A stretch of 64,000 nucleotides of DNA from Dyadobacter sp. CY345. GTDB taxonomy: Bacteria; Bacteroidota; Bacteroidia; Cytophagales; Spirosomataceae. This document shows, piece after piece, positions 35,401 to 43,450 of this stretch. The notes under the pieces are model-generated. The model ran no database searches. It had not been told where the DNA came from and worked only from the letters and a program-made list of their open reading frames with translations. A program made the position numbers and the translations under genes. Within the stretch, counting starts at the first letter, position 1. Every line of letters starts with the position of its first letter. The stretch lies in the NCBI RefSeq assembly GCF_021502725.1, contig NZ_JAKFFS010000002.1, forward strand, positions 248,001 through 312,000, read 5' to 3'.

Positions 35401-35577
35401 GAAACCGACCTGATTATGAAACTTCCTGGTGGTACTTCACAGGAATTTAAAATGACTCAGGTGAAATCTATAAAACAAATGACTGACTCCATGATGCCGG
35501 CAGGTCTTCAGGATGCCATGACCACAGACGAACTTGTCAATCTTGTTGAATATATGAGCAGCTTAAAGAAAAAATAA
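32497..35577 (+). CDS. PVC-type membrane-bound dehydrogenase-like protein with HEAT repeats and cytochrome c domain
   Basis: The 1026-residue exported protein begins with a signal peptide (MNFKNPLILSATGMLALGVLAASY). Residues 45-440 form a beta-propeller of the PVC-type dehydrogenase class (DVDHLGRVWVCEAYNYRP, DTNGDGKSDK calcium loop, GPDGKLYFNFGNEGG, APDGSLIVSDWYDPGVGG). Residues 450-880 are HEAT-type helical repeats (MRARALWAIATID, RRECALALHG). A cytochrome c domain follows, with heme motif Cys903-Thr-Val-Cys906-His907 and probable distal Met in DSMMPAGL. The role is likely sugar or alcohol oxidation coupled to electron transfer in the periplasm, but substrates are unproven. A near-duplicate follows 176 bases downstream. 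Confidence 0.92.
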   Translation: MNFKNPLILSATGMLALGVLAASYMRTNPSTIQSAGLDSLYENLSTEQKRSPKYAVAGLKVADGMEATLFAAEPTLTNPTNIDVDHLGRVWVCEAYNYRPAINGNPTKNEGDRILILEDTNGDGKSDKSTVFYQGVELNSPLGIWVMGNKVIVSQSPYVWLFTDADGDGKADKKEVIFEGVGGDQHDHGMHAFVFGPDGKLYFNFGNEGGHLLDGKGNPVVGQDGKAIDFKTNKQGMVFRCDLDFKNIEVLGNNFRNNYEVAVDSYGTMWQSDNDDDGNKGVRINYVMPYGNYGYTDEMTGAGWRANRTNIEDSIPFRHWHLNDPGVVPNLLQTGAGSPTGMVVYEGRLLPKVYWDQMIHCDAGPNVVRSYPVQKSGAGYSARIVNVLEGKRDQWFRPSDVCVAPDGSLIVSDWYDPGVGGHQAGDQNKGRLYRLAPENTPYRIQKEDYSTAAGVVKALQNPNLSVRFQAWEALMKMESKALAELKKLFENKENPRMRARALWAIATIDKKGTEDIESAFRDANPDIRITALRVVREKRAADLVKYVKLLASDSDVQVRRECALALHGIISPDAPEIWAQLAQQYDGKDRWYLEALGIGAAGQWDSFFKAWVNKAGPNPIATEAGKDIVWRSRSKESVNLLASLASDPGVDLKSRLRYFRAFDFNPGAKEKSTALLKIMKGTAKNQNEINELALRHLDPGFVKQSPEAMAALKKLLDATYGTATYMDLVMRYELPSENNRLLKLATSQAKTNLGRSAGQQLLKQNGSPLLWTVIKGKDTEKASSALASIRSVGSKQSLDILKTVALDAKQPLDLRTEATRSLGGTMSGEDLVLVLLKEGKITGDLKTTAVQGLSGAWRKSVKTEAAKYLDGPGAEVKKHPDLKTLVGMNGNTAKGKEIFAMYCTVCHQVNGQGIDFGPKLSEIGTKLPKEALYAAIFEPSAGIGFGYEGFEVTMKDGSSVSGIISSKTETDLIMKLPGGTSQEFKMTQVKSIKQMTDSMMPAGLQDAMTTDELVNLVEYMSSLKKK

Positions 35578-35621
35578 TTTAATTTTTTTCCGGAGCCCGG
35601 CTCCCGGTCTTATATACGATT

Positions 35622-35664
35622 ACAGCCTGTTAAAACACTTTTGTTTTGGCAGGCTGTTTTTTTA
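35622..35664 (+). terminator. Intrinsic terminator after the cytochrome-bearing copy
   Basis: ACAGCCTG pairs with CAGGCTGT, extended inward by TTAAAAC against GTTTTGG with wobble pairs, followed by an eight-base T run. It separates the two paralogous genes into different transcription units. Confidence 0.8.
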
Positions 35665-35753
35665 TTGTCACCTGTAATCTAATTCTCAGTTTTTGTTTCG
35701 TTAATCTGAAAAAGAACTGGTAATTTTGAGGTTGTCCAGTAGTATTTGCTCCA

Positions 35754-38465
35754 TTGAATTCTGTTTTGAAACGAATAAATTATTTTAAGTCCGCATTTCT
35801 GGTTGCCGCCAATCTTTGCTTTTCTGTTCTGAGTGGTACCTGCCAAGTAGTTGATTCCCTGATTGTATTACATCCCGACAGTGTGTATGCCAAGCTTTCT
35901 GAATCTGAGAAAAGATTTTCCAGAAATGCCGTGGCCGGGCTGCATACCAATGACGGTCTGGAAACTACACTTTTTGCTTCCGAGCCTTTAATTACTAATC
36001 CAATCAATATCGACGTTGATCACCGTGGCCGGGTCTGGGTCAATGAATCTTATAATTATCGGCCCGCTGTTAACGGAAAATCTGAGCTTAGTATCGGTGA
36101 CCGAATCGTGATTTTGGAAGATACCACAGGCGATGGCAAAGCGGATGTCACCAAAGTTTTTTACCAGGGCTCTGAGCTGAATTCTCCGCTTGGAATCTGG
36201 GTTATGGGAAATAAGGCAATTGTTTCCCAAAGTCCTTACGTCTGGCTTTTCACGGATACTGATGGAGACGACAAAGCAGACAAAAAAGAAGTTCTTTTTA
36301 AAGGAATTGGCGGAACGCAGCAAGATGCGGGTGTTCACTCTTTCGTGTTTGGGCCCGATGGAAAGTTTTATTTTAATTATGGAAATGCTGGGAAACAACT
36401 GGTTGACGGCCAGGACAGGCCTCTGCTGGATAAATATGAAAGACCAATTGATTTTCGTCAATACCGTCAGGGCGTAGTTTTCAGAGTTGACCAGGAATTT
36501 AGAAACGTTGAAATTCTGGCAGAAAATTTCCATAATGGTTTTGAGGTTGCTGTCGATAGTTACGGCACGATGTGGCAGTCGGATCAGGAAGAGCCGGGCA
36601 ATGGCGCTGACCGTGTGAGTTATGTTATGGAAAACGGGAATTTCGGTTATATCGATGAAATGAACGGAGCGAGCTGGCGGATTAACCATACAAATCTGGA
36701 AGATGAAATTCCGCGTCGCCACTGGCATCAGAACGACCCGGGTGTTGTCCCAAATCTGTTAGAAACCGGTTCCGGACTTCCTATGGGCATGGTGGTTTAT
36801 GAAGGGGAATTGTTGCCAAGAAAGTTCTGGGATCAGGTTATAGTTGCCGATGCCGGACAGAATTCTGTGACTTCTTATCCTGTGGTGCCTGATGGTGCTG
36901 GTTATAAATCTGTTGGAATAAACCCTGTTGTTGAAGGAAAAAGAGACAAATGGTTTCGTCCTACAGACGTTTGTGTTGCCCCAGACGGATCGCTGATCGT
37001 TTCTGACTGGTATGATCCGGTTGCTGGTTCTCATAAAATGAAAGACCGCAGCCGCGGAAGAATTTTTCGTATTGCGCCTCCTGAAACGCCTTATAAGATT
37101 CCTGTTTATGATCTTAACAATCCGGTTGAGGCTGTAAAGGCCTTACAAAGTCCGAATTTATCCCAGCGTTATCTCGCCTGGAATGCCTGCGTAAAACTGG
37201 GCTGGGCAGCAGAGCCGGAGCTTGAAAATTTGTTTAGGTTATACAACGGAAATCCAAAATTAAGAGCTCGCGCGCTTTGGGTATTAAACCGGATTGAAGG
37301 GTTTAACCACAGAAGTCTGGATGTAGGTTTTCGGGAATTAAATCCAAACTTGCGTATCACAACTTTGCGAGCAGTTCGCCAGCGTAACAGCGATCCGACA
37401 GAGTATATCAAAAGATTAACATCAGATCCAAATCCTCAGGTTCGTCGCGAGTGCGCCCTGGCGATTAATCATAACCATACCTATGAGGCTTTGGATGTCT
37501 GGCTGCAATTGGCACAACAATATCCAGGTAATGACAGGTGGTCCGTTGAAGCTTTGAGCATTGGCGCGATAGGTCAGTGGGAGCGTATTTTCCCGGCCTG
37601 GCTTGCCAAAGCAGGGAAGAATCCTGGTGGTACTGATGCAGGAAAAGACATTATCTGGCTTGCCAGAACCAGACAGGCAATCCCATACCTGACTGATCTT
37701 GCCGCAGATACAAGCGTTTCTTTTAAAAGCAGGTTACGTTATTTCCGCGCTTTCGACTTTTTTCATGCAGGTTATGAAAAATCTCAGGCGTTGATGCATG
37801 TGATGGATGTCAAATCTTCTGACCGGATTGAGGTAAGCAAACTGGCTTTGCTGCATTTGGATAAATCCTTCGTAACCAATTCCCAGCAGGGACTTACCGC
37901 GCTCAATAAGCTGCTCGACGAAACTTACGGTACAGAAGATTATATCGAGTTAGTGACCCGTTATGCGCCGGAATCTGAGAATAACAGACTATTCCAGATG
38001 GCAATCAATAAATCAGGCGATGTACTTGGTCGAGATGCAGGTGCTTTATTACTGGATATAGCCGGCGTTTCGTTCATTACGGACAAACTGGCTGGTTTAA
38101 ATGATACAAAGAAATCAGCATTGCTTGCATCATTACAAACAGCGGGAAGTTCTGAGTCTGTTTACATTTTGAGTAATACCGTTTTGGATGTAAATGAAAA
38201 AGAATCTGTTCGGGCTGACGCTGCACGTTATCTCGGCGGAAGCTGGCCCGGTGAAGATGCTGTGGTCAAGTTGTTAAAACAGAATCAGATTGACGGATCG
38301 ATAAAAGAAGCGGCTTTGCAGGGCGTTAAAAATGCTTTCAGAGAGAATGTGAAGGAAGATTTAGCTCCTTATTTCCCTAAGCCGGTTGAAACAGTAACCG
38401 CAGTGGAAGAAGCTCAGCCAAAAGGGAAAAGTAAGAAAGAGAAAAAAAGACGGAAAAAAGATTAA
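35754..38465 (+). CDS. PVC-type dehydrogenase-like paralogue without cytochrome c domain
   Basis: A 903-residue paralogue of the preceding gene with the same propeller (DVDHRGRVWVNESYNYRP, GPDGKFYFNYGNAG, APDGSLIVSDWYDP) and HEAT repeats (LRARALWVLNRIE, RRECALAINH). It stops where the other copy begins its cytochrome domain and instead ends in a short basic tail (KGKSKKEKKRRKKD). No CxxCH motif remains. An N-terminal signal (INYFKSAFLVAANLCFSVLSGTCQ) indicates export. No ATG fits; the start is TTG, at 35754 or, more likely, at the TTG of 35766, which places a lysine and an arginine directly after it. Without its own heme it may pass electrons to a separate cytochrome or have a different role. 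Confidence 0.88.
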   Translation: MNSVLKRINYFKSAFLVAANLCFSVLSGTCQVVDSLIVLHPDSVYAKLSESEKRFSRNAVAGLHTNDGLETTLFASEPLITNPINIDVDHRGRVWVNESYNYRPAVNGKSELSIGDRIVILEDTTGDGKADVTKVFYQGSELNSPLGIWVMGNKAIVSQSPYVWLFTDTDGDDKADKKEVLFKGIGGTQQDAGVHSFVFGPDGKFYFNYGNAGKQLVDGQDRPLLDKYERPIDFRQYRQGVVFRVDQEFRNVEILAENFHNGFEVAVDSYGTMWQSDQEEPGNGADRVSYVMENGNFGYIDEMNGASWRINHTNLEDEIPRRHWHQNDPGVVPNLLETGSGLPMGMVVYEGELLPRKFWDQVIVADAGQNSVTSYPVVPDGAGYKSVGINPVVEGKRDKWFRPTDVCVAPDGSLIVSDWYDPVAGSHKMKDRSRGRIFRIAPPETPYKIPVYDLNNPVEAVKALQSPNLSQRYLAWNACVKLGWAAEPELENLFRLYNGNPKLRARALWVLNRIEGFNHRSLDVGFRELNPNLRITTLRAVRQRNSDPTEYIKRLTSDPNPQVRRECALAINHNHTYEALDVWLQLAQQYPGNDRWSVEALSIGAIGQWERIFPAWLAKAGKNPGGTDAGKDIIWLARTRQAIPYLTDLAADTSVSFKSRLRYFRAFDFFHAGYEKSQALMHVMDVKSSDRIEVSKLALLHLDKSFVTNSQQGLTALNKLLDETYGTEDYIELVTRYAPESENNRLFQMAINKSGDVLGRDAGALLLDIAGVSFITDKLAGLNDTKKSALLASLQTAGSSESVYILSNTVLDVNEKESVRADAARYLGGSWPGEDAVVKLLKQNQIDGSIKEAALQGVKNAFRENVKEDLAPYFPKPVETVTAVEEAQPKGKSKKEKKRRKKD

Positions 38466-38466
38466 A

Positions 38467-38557
38467 GTTTCACGCAGAGCAGATAAGAAAGGGCAGAGAC
38501 CGCAAAGAGTTATACTTAGCGTTCTTTGCCCTTTTTCTTTGCTTCTCTGCGTGAAAC
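38467..38557. repeat. Long imperfect inverted repeat (GTTTCACGCAGAG family)
   Basis: The left arm starts GTTTCACGCAGAGCAGATAA and the right arm ends TTCTCTGCGTGAAAC; AGAAAGGGCA in the left arm pairs with TGCCCTTTTTCT in the right, and GCAAAG with CTTTGC inside. Together they form a long imperfect hairpin of about 90 bases just after the stop codon. The core CGCAGAG/CGCAAAG resembles intergenic repeats found in many bacterial genomes. Confidence 0.75.
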
Positions 38558-38638
38558 CTCCAATAATTGAAATTTTGACCGGTATAAAACAGTAACACTA
38601 TTCTTTATTCCCTGAAACCATAACACAAAAATTAAATC

Positions 38639-39565
38639 ATGCTCCGCAGAAACTTTGTTAAATCGTCACTTGGATTAGCTGGCGCCGCACTTGTGGCAGG
38701 AGAGGCCTGCGCTTCTTCAACTTCATCCATGGCAAAGAATAAATTCAAACTTAAATATGCTTCCCATTTCGGAATGTTCCAGAACAGTGCCGGAAAAGAT
38801 GTGATTGATCAGCTGAAATTTATGGCCGACCAGGGTTTTATAGCCTTGGAAGATAACGGAATGATGGGCCGTCCTGTGGAAGAGCAAGAGAAAATTGCCA
38901 AAGAAATGACCCGTCTGGGCATGGAAATGGGTGTTTTTGTTGTAGATAAAGGTGGTAACGGAGCTAATACGCTGGCAGCCGGAAAAAAAGAATATATCGA
39001 CATTTTCCTGAATGGATGTAAAAAAGCAGTGGAAACTGCGAAGCGTGTTAATGCGAAATGGATGACCGTAGTTCCAGGTGATTTCGAGCGTAAATTACCA
39101 ATCGGCGTACAAACTGGTCACGTGATCGATGCACTTCGCAGAGGTGCAGAAATATTGGAGCCTCACGGATTAGTGATGGTTTTAGAGCCTTTAAGTGACA
39201 CGCCTAATTTATTTCTGCGCACTTCCGATCAGACTTATGAAATTTGTCGTGGCGTGAACAGCAAATCCTGCAAAATTCTGTACGACATTTACCATATGCA
39301 GAAAAATGAAGGACGCATAATCTATAACATTGACGCAACATGGAGTGAAATCGATTATTTCCAGATAGGAGACGAGCCGGGAAGAAATGAGCCGACTACT
39401 GGTGAAATCAATTATAAAAATATATTCAAATACATTCACGACCGTAGCAAAAAGGAAAACAAGAGTTTCATTATGGGCATGGAACACGGAAATTCCCAAA
39501 AAGGAAAAGAAGGGGAAGACGCTTTGATCAAAGCCTATGTTGAAAGCGATAATTTCGCAATTTAG
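38639..39565 (+). CDS. Exported sugar-phosphate-isomerase-like TIM barrel (hydroxypyruvate isomerase type)
   Basis: The 308-residue protein has a twin-arginine-type leader (RRNFVKSSLGLAGAAL) and a xylose-isomerase-like TIM barrel. Predicted metal-binding and active-site motifs are VMVLEPLSD (Glu), ILYDIYHMQ (Asp/His), FQIGDEPGRNEPTTGEINY, and GMEHG (Glu) at the C-terminal end, the pattern of hydroxypyruvate isomerase relatives. Such proteins sit beside PVC-type dehydrogenases and Gfo/Idh/MocA enzymes in Bacteroidota and probably act on oxidised sugars in the periplasm. A terminator hairpin follows. Confidence 0.87.
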   Translation: MLRRNFVKSSLGLAGAALVAGEACASSTSSMAKNKFKLKYASHFGMFQNSAGKDVIDQLKFMADQGFIALEDNGMMGRPVEEQEKIAKEMTRLGMEMGVFVVDKGGNGANTLAAGKKEYIDIFLNGCKKAVETAKRVNAKWMTVVPGDFERKLPIGVQTGHVIDALRRGAEILEPHGLVMVLEPLSDTPNLFLRTSDQTYEICRGVNSKSCKILYDIYHMQKNEGRIIYNIDATWSEIDYFQIGDEPGRNEPTTGEINYKNIFKYIHDRSKKENKSFIMGMEHGNSQKGKEGEDALIKAYVESDNFAI

Positions 39566-39610
39566 GGAGCTGTTAAGCAGTTAGGAAAAAAGCTTTTAGC
39601 TTAAAAAATA

Positions 39611-39648
39611 AAAATGGCCAGTAGATAAAGCTCTACTGGCCATTTTTT
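39611..39648 (+). terminator. Intrinsic terminator after the isomerase gene
   Basis: AAAATGGCCAGTAGA pairs perfectly with TCTACTGGCCATTTT over 15 bp around a 6-base loop, followed by T residues. Confidence 0.88.
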
Positions 39649-39650
39649 CT

Positions 39651-39720
39651 AACAGCTAACAGCTAACAGCTAACAGCTAACAGCTAACAGCTAACAGCTA
39701 ACAGCTAACAGCTAACAGCT
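39651..39720. repeat. Ten perfect tandem copies of the heptamer AACAGCT
   Basis: Exactly 70 bases consist of ten consecutive AACAGCT units without a mismatch, beginning 4 bases after the isomerase terminator and ending 1 base before the stop codon of the E-set gene on the other strand. Related degenerate units occur in inverted orientation near 39572-39600 and at 61565-61598. Confidence 0.97.
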
Positions 39721-39721
39721 A

Positions 39722-40033
39722 TTAAAGAACTACTACTGAATTTTCTTCTGCATCTACACCAGCAGACACATACTTATCAGCTTCCCAATCATTTTCCCAT
39801 TTCTCATTATCCAAAAGGTAACGGAATTGATATTCTTTACCAGGAATCAGGTCAAGACTTCCTTTAAATGAACCGTCTTTTTGTTTTTTCAAAGCAACTG
39901 CTTCTTCCGGGTTCCATCCGTTAAATTCACCGACAAGTGAAACTTTTTCTGTTTTTTCAACGGCTTCAGCAGGCAAGGTAAACGTCACTTTTACAACGGG
40001 CTTGCTTTTCAAATACTGTTTTGTGATTGCCAT
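39722..40033 (-). CDS. Stand-alone isoamylase early-set (CBM48/AMPK-like) domain protein
   Basis: The 103-residue cytoplasmic protein is a single early-set carbohydrate-binding domain: KVTFTLPAEAVEKTEKVSLVGEFNGWNPEEAVALKK with the conserved FNGW.P loop, then DGSFKGSLDLIPGKEYQFRYLLDNEKWENDW. Such domains bind glycogen or starch when fused to branching or debranching enzymes. Here no catalytic domain is attached, so regulation of glycogen metabolism is only a guess. A minus-strand TATATTTG element lies 30 bases upstream, and its stop codon abuts the heptamer array. Confidence 0.9.
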   Translation of the reverse strand: MAITKQYLKSKPVVKVTFTLPAEAVEKTEKVSLVGEFNGWNPEEAVALKKQKDGSFKGSLDLIPGKEYQFRYLLDNEKWENDWEADKYVSAGVDAEENSVVVL

Positions 40034-40062
40034 ATTATGTAGTGTTTTTTTAGTTGATGAGA

Positions 40063-40070
40063 CAAATATA
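40063..40070 (-). promoter_or_regulatory. Probable -7 element of the E-set gene
   Basis: Minus-strand TATATTTG, an exact TAnnTTTG match, 30 bases before the start codon, with a TTTG at 40089 to 40086 as a possible but closely spaced -33 element. Confidence 0.55.
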
Positions 40071-40455
40071 CAATCAATAATTGTACAAATTGATGAATAT
40101 CAGCAGAATAAATTTCGTTTGTCTTTGAATAGTTATATGAAATTATTCAAAAAACGGCTTCTGGTGCAATTTATTGAAGCATTTTGTAAAAAATCAAAAT
40201 ATAAATTAGTATGATTTGCTTCCATTTGTATAGATGAGAATAGTACAATATTGGTTGTAAAAGGTTTGGGATATATTTGATTTTTTTTGCCTTTATGATA
40301 ATGTTGTCGTACGACACATTGGAGTATATATACGGATGTTGAGTGCTTAAACTTCCATCATTGTGATAAAGCATATTCTTAGAATTTGCGATTTTGCAAA
40401 AATTGATATTAGTGCGATGGAGATGTATTTTTTAGTTTAAATGATTGAAAATCAA
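40071..40455. other. AT-rich intergenic region before the alpha/beta hydrolase gene
   Basis: About 385 bases of AT-rich sequence without a supported gene. Open frames here are short and low complexity. No clear terminator or TAnnTTTG promoter is seen on the plus strand. Confidence 0.35.
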
Positions 40456-41351
40456 ATGAAGGTGTCAATTTTCTTACTATGTTTTTTTTTTCAATTAAAA
40501 CTTTCTCGCAAGAAAAGTTTGTGAAAGTAAACGGCATCGATTTTAATGTTTATACAAAAGGATTTGAGAATAGGAAAAACAATGTTCCGGTATTGATCTT
40601 TGAGAATGGGATGGGAGTGGGGCTTGGTACTTGGGATTCAATAATTGATGAATTATCAAAAAAAGCTCCTGTTTTCGCATATGACAGAGCCAATGTTGAA
40701 AAATCAGGTAAAGATTATAGGTTGCCGTCCATTAGGAGAGTTTCTGAGAGCTTAAAAACCATTCTTACCAAACTGAATATTAAACCTCCATATATACTTG
40801 TTGGTCATTCAATGGGTGGATTGTACATCAGAGCATATTCCGGACTTTATCCTGGTGATGTTGCAGGCCTTGTATTCATTGATCCTGCTGATTTCACAGA
40901 AACAAAAATAAACTGGAATCAGATCTTTCAAACGATCGGCGTTCCAGAAAAGAAGATTGAAGAAATGATTTATAATCGGCTTTATGTCACTTCAAAAATA
41001 GATTCTCTACATTATGGTAGTTGGAGTGAAAGTCAAATACTTGGTGAGCTGAGGCGTACTGATTTTTTAGAAATAAATACACTTCCTTTACCACAAGTGC
41101 CCATCTACTTTTTTATGGGCGGGAAGTTTGAAGTGCCCGCGGATAGAAGAAGCAAAGATTTTGATCAGGAAGCATTTTTTATGGAAAGAACCCGTGTGAA
41201 TATCGAAAGATGGAGGAAGTTTATTTACTTAACAAATAAAGGAGGTTCTTTAATTTATCTTTCACAAAGTGGCCATTTTGTCCATCGTGATGATCCAAAA
41301 GCCGTGATCAGAAATATAAAATTCTTATTAGACACCATATCGTCAAAATGA
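40456..41351 (+). CDS. Alpha/beta hydrolase with its signal peptide split by a poly-T tract
   Basis: The hydrolase frame runs from ATG 40479 (290 residues) and contains LVGHSMGGLY with the nucleophile Ser111, FIDPAD and a C-terminal SGHFVHRDD with the catalytic histidine, so the enzyme is complete; a lipase or esterase activity is likely but unspecified. The start from 40479 gives only a weak leader (MFFFSIKTFSQ). An ATG at 40456 in another frame encodes MKVSIFLLC and then runs through a ten-base T tract (40482-40491). One extra T would join it to FFFSIKTFSQEKF, giving a normal signal peptide ending at Gln. The gene is therefore frameshifted, mis-sequenced at the homopolymer, or phase variable. 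Confidence 0.75.
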
Positions 41352-41407
41352 GGAAATCATTTCAAAACTAACAATTGTCGAAAACGTCTGTTTTACATGA
41401 ATAATAA

Positions 41408-41441
41408 AAATCCCTCACAACCACAAAGCTGCAAGGGATTT
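41408..41441. terminator. Hairpin between convergent hydrolase and aldo/keto reductase genes
   Basis: AAATCCCT pairs with AGGGATTT around an 18-base loop, between two convergent genes. A-rich sequence precedes it, so it could serve the minus-strand reductase gene best. Confidence 0.55.
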
Positions 41442-41468
41442 AAACAAATCATATAATTCAAAAAAAAC

Positions 41469-42440
41469 CTACTGCGACCATTCCGTTGGTTCGCGGTCCC
41501 AGCGGTGTTGTTTTAGCGTTTCTTTTAGTGAATCAGCAAGTCTCACACCGTCGCTTGTAGCAATATTGGATTTCACGTGAGCAAGTTTGCGCATACCTGG
41601 AATGGTCGTATGGACATCCGGATTTTCCAGAATAAAACGCAAAGCCAGTTCTGGCATGGTCATGTTTTCCGGAACAAACGGGCGAAGCGCTTCTGCATGG
41701 TCAACACTTGCGTTGAGATTTGCAGGAACGAAATATGTCGAGCGCCAGTCGTCTGCCGGGAACGTTGTTTCTTTGGTAAGGTTTCCGGATAAGGTTCCTT
41801 CGTCCAAAGGTACGCGGGAAATTACGCCGATATCCATTTTCTGACACAGTGGAAATAACTGGTCTTCCGGAGCCTGATCGAAAATATTGTAGATCACCTG
41901 AACTGCGTCAATCAAGCCTGTTTCCAATGTTTTCAACGCATTGTTCGGCTCCCAGCGATTGATACTTAATCCCCAGCGTTCTACTTTTCCGTCTTTTGTA
42001 AGTTTCTGAATCGCTTCTTTCCACTCGTCTTCATGCGCCCAGGCATCTTCCCAAACGTGGAATTGAAGCAGATCAATCTGCTCTACACCCAGGTTTTTCA
42101 AACTTTTCTCTGCATATTCAATAATATAATCAGCAGGAAAAACTTCTTTCAATGACGACGTTGGTTTTGAAGGCCATTGACGATTTTTCGGAGGGATTTT
42201 CGTCGCGGCGTATAACTTCTTATCCGGATTCCGGCGAATCAGATCTCCCAGAATTGTTTCGCTCACACCATCGGCATAAGCCCATGCGGTGTCAAAAAAA
42301 TTACATCCGGACGCTACGGCCAGGTCAAGTGAGTCTTCAATTTCTTTTCGGTCAGAACCTGTCCAGCCTGCCAGTCCCCACATGCCATAACCTATCTCGC
42401 TGATCTGCCAGCCACTACGTCCAAAACGGCGATATTGCAT
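41469..42440 (-). CDS. Aldo/keto reductase
   Basis: The 323-residue NADPH-dependent oxidoreductase has the TIM-barrel AKR fold with the full catalytic tetrad: Asp50 and Tyr55 (FFDTAWAYADG), Lys81 (AATKIPP) and His128 (LLQFHVWEDAW). Other landmarks are GRSGWQISEIGYGMWGL at the N-terminus and VISRVPLDEGTLSG followed by a C-terminal IPGMRKLAHVKSN cofactor segment. It resembles the YajO/general-stress AKR group. Substrate unknown; no signal peptide, so cytoplasmic. It is monocistronic. Confidence 0.94.
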   Translation of the reverse strand: MQYRRFGRSGWQISEIGYGMWGLAGWTGSDRKEIEDSLDLAVASGCNFFDTAWAYADGVSETILGDLIRRNPDKKLYAATKIPPKNRQWPSKPTSSLKEVFPADYIIEYAEKSLKNLGVEQIDLLQFHVWEDAWAHEDEWKEAIQKLTKDGKVERWGLSINRWEPNNALKTLETGLIDAVQVIYNIFDQAPEDQLFPLCQKMDIGVISRVPLDEGTLSGNLTKETTFPADDWRSTYFVPANLNASVDHAEALRPFVPENMTMPELALRFILENPDVHTTIPGMRKLAHVKSNIATSDGVRLADSLKETLKQHRWDREPTEWSQ

Positions 42441-42595
42441 CTTGTTTATGTTTAGTTGTTTTACTTTAAAGGAATTTATAGCACATTTTTAATGCTATTG
42501 AAATACATTTGCCGCAATTTATTATATTTATGAAGATGCCAGGGCTTGTAAGTAATAAAATGTCGTTTAGCAGTAGAAAATTGTTTGAGAGTATA

Positions 42596-43342
42596 ATGAA
42601 AAGAGTAATTGGCTTATTGCTGATTGTGGGGATGGCAGGATGGAATACGCAGACCATTCCTGAAAATAGTATGCTGAATTATTCCAGTACATTCCGGCAA
42701 ATTCAGGAGGATATACGGGATTGTGTGATCACCCCTGATTCGGCGGCAAGAGCCTGGCAGCAGAATATGAGAAACATAAGGGCAACTTTTCACAGTGGAG
42801 ATACGTGCCGGATGGGAGACTCAACTTATTTTGTTTTTCCGATAAAAGGTTACACGCCCAGGAACTCGATTGGAGGACGGGGAATGGGTTATAGAGCTGA
42901 GGGTTTTGACCTTTTTGACATGGACGTCAGAGGTAGCCACCCGGCACAGGATCTTTTTGTTTACGACAGAAATCAGGATGCCATTGACGACAGAACCTGG
43001 AAACCCATTGAGGTACTTGCTTTTACATCGGGCATTGTTGTGGCATCGGAAAAGGATTGGAAGTACGACAGTGATTTAAGAGGCGGGAACTGGATATGGA
43101 TTTATGATCCTTGCCTTGATGGGTTGTTTTATTATGCCCATAATAATGTCGTTTTCGTTGAACCGGGACAATGGGTGAACGCGGGCGACAAAATTTCTGA
43201 GATGGGTCGCAGTGGATATAATGCTTTCAAAAAACGTTCTCCGACTCATCTTCATCTAATGTTTTTGAAATTAAACCAGGATGCTTTGCCAGAGCCAGGT
43301 GATACATACGACTGGTTGATGAATTCCATAGTAAAACAATAG
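42596..43342 (+). CDS. M23 family (LytM-type) metallopeptidase
   Basis: The 248-residue exported protein has a signal peptide (MKRVIGLLLIVGMAGWNTQ) and an M23 domain with all zinc and catalytic residues: His115 and Asp119 in GSHPAQDLFV, His182 in YYAHNN and the final HxH (His218-Leu-His220). These enzymes cut peptide cross-links in peptidoglycan. The pattern is intact, so it should be active. The ATG at 42596 gives the signal peptide; in-frame ATGs upstream to 42509 would add a polar, non-conserved extension. It is followed by the PLP-enzyme gene 108 bases later. Confidence 0.9.
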   Translation: MKRVIGLLLIVGMAGWNTQTIPENSMLNYSSTFRQIQEDIRDCVITPDSAARAWQQNMRNIRATFHSGDTCRMGDSTYFVFPIKGYTPRNSIGGRGMGYRAEGFDLFDMDVRGSHPAQDLFVYDRNQDAIDDRTWKPIEVLAFTSGIVVASEKDWKYDSDLRGGNWIWIYDPCLDGLFYYAHNNVVFVEPGQWVNAGDKISEMGRSGYNAFKKRSPTHLHLMFLKLNQDALPEPGDTYDWLMNSIVKQ

Positions 43343-43450
43343 CCGGGCGCAGAGATTGGGGAAAAGATGGCTGAACAAAGAATTAGCATTAATACGATTT
43401 AATAATATTCATTTTCACTCCATTTTTACTACTTCCTAATCTCTGAAATT

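Noticed and set aside
39651..39720. Possible CRISPR array in the ten AACAGCT copies
   Set aside because: The units are adjacent with no spacers and only 7 bases long, so it is a simple tandem repeat, and no cas gene is present.
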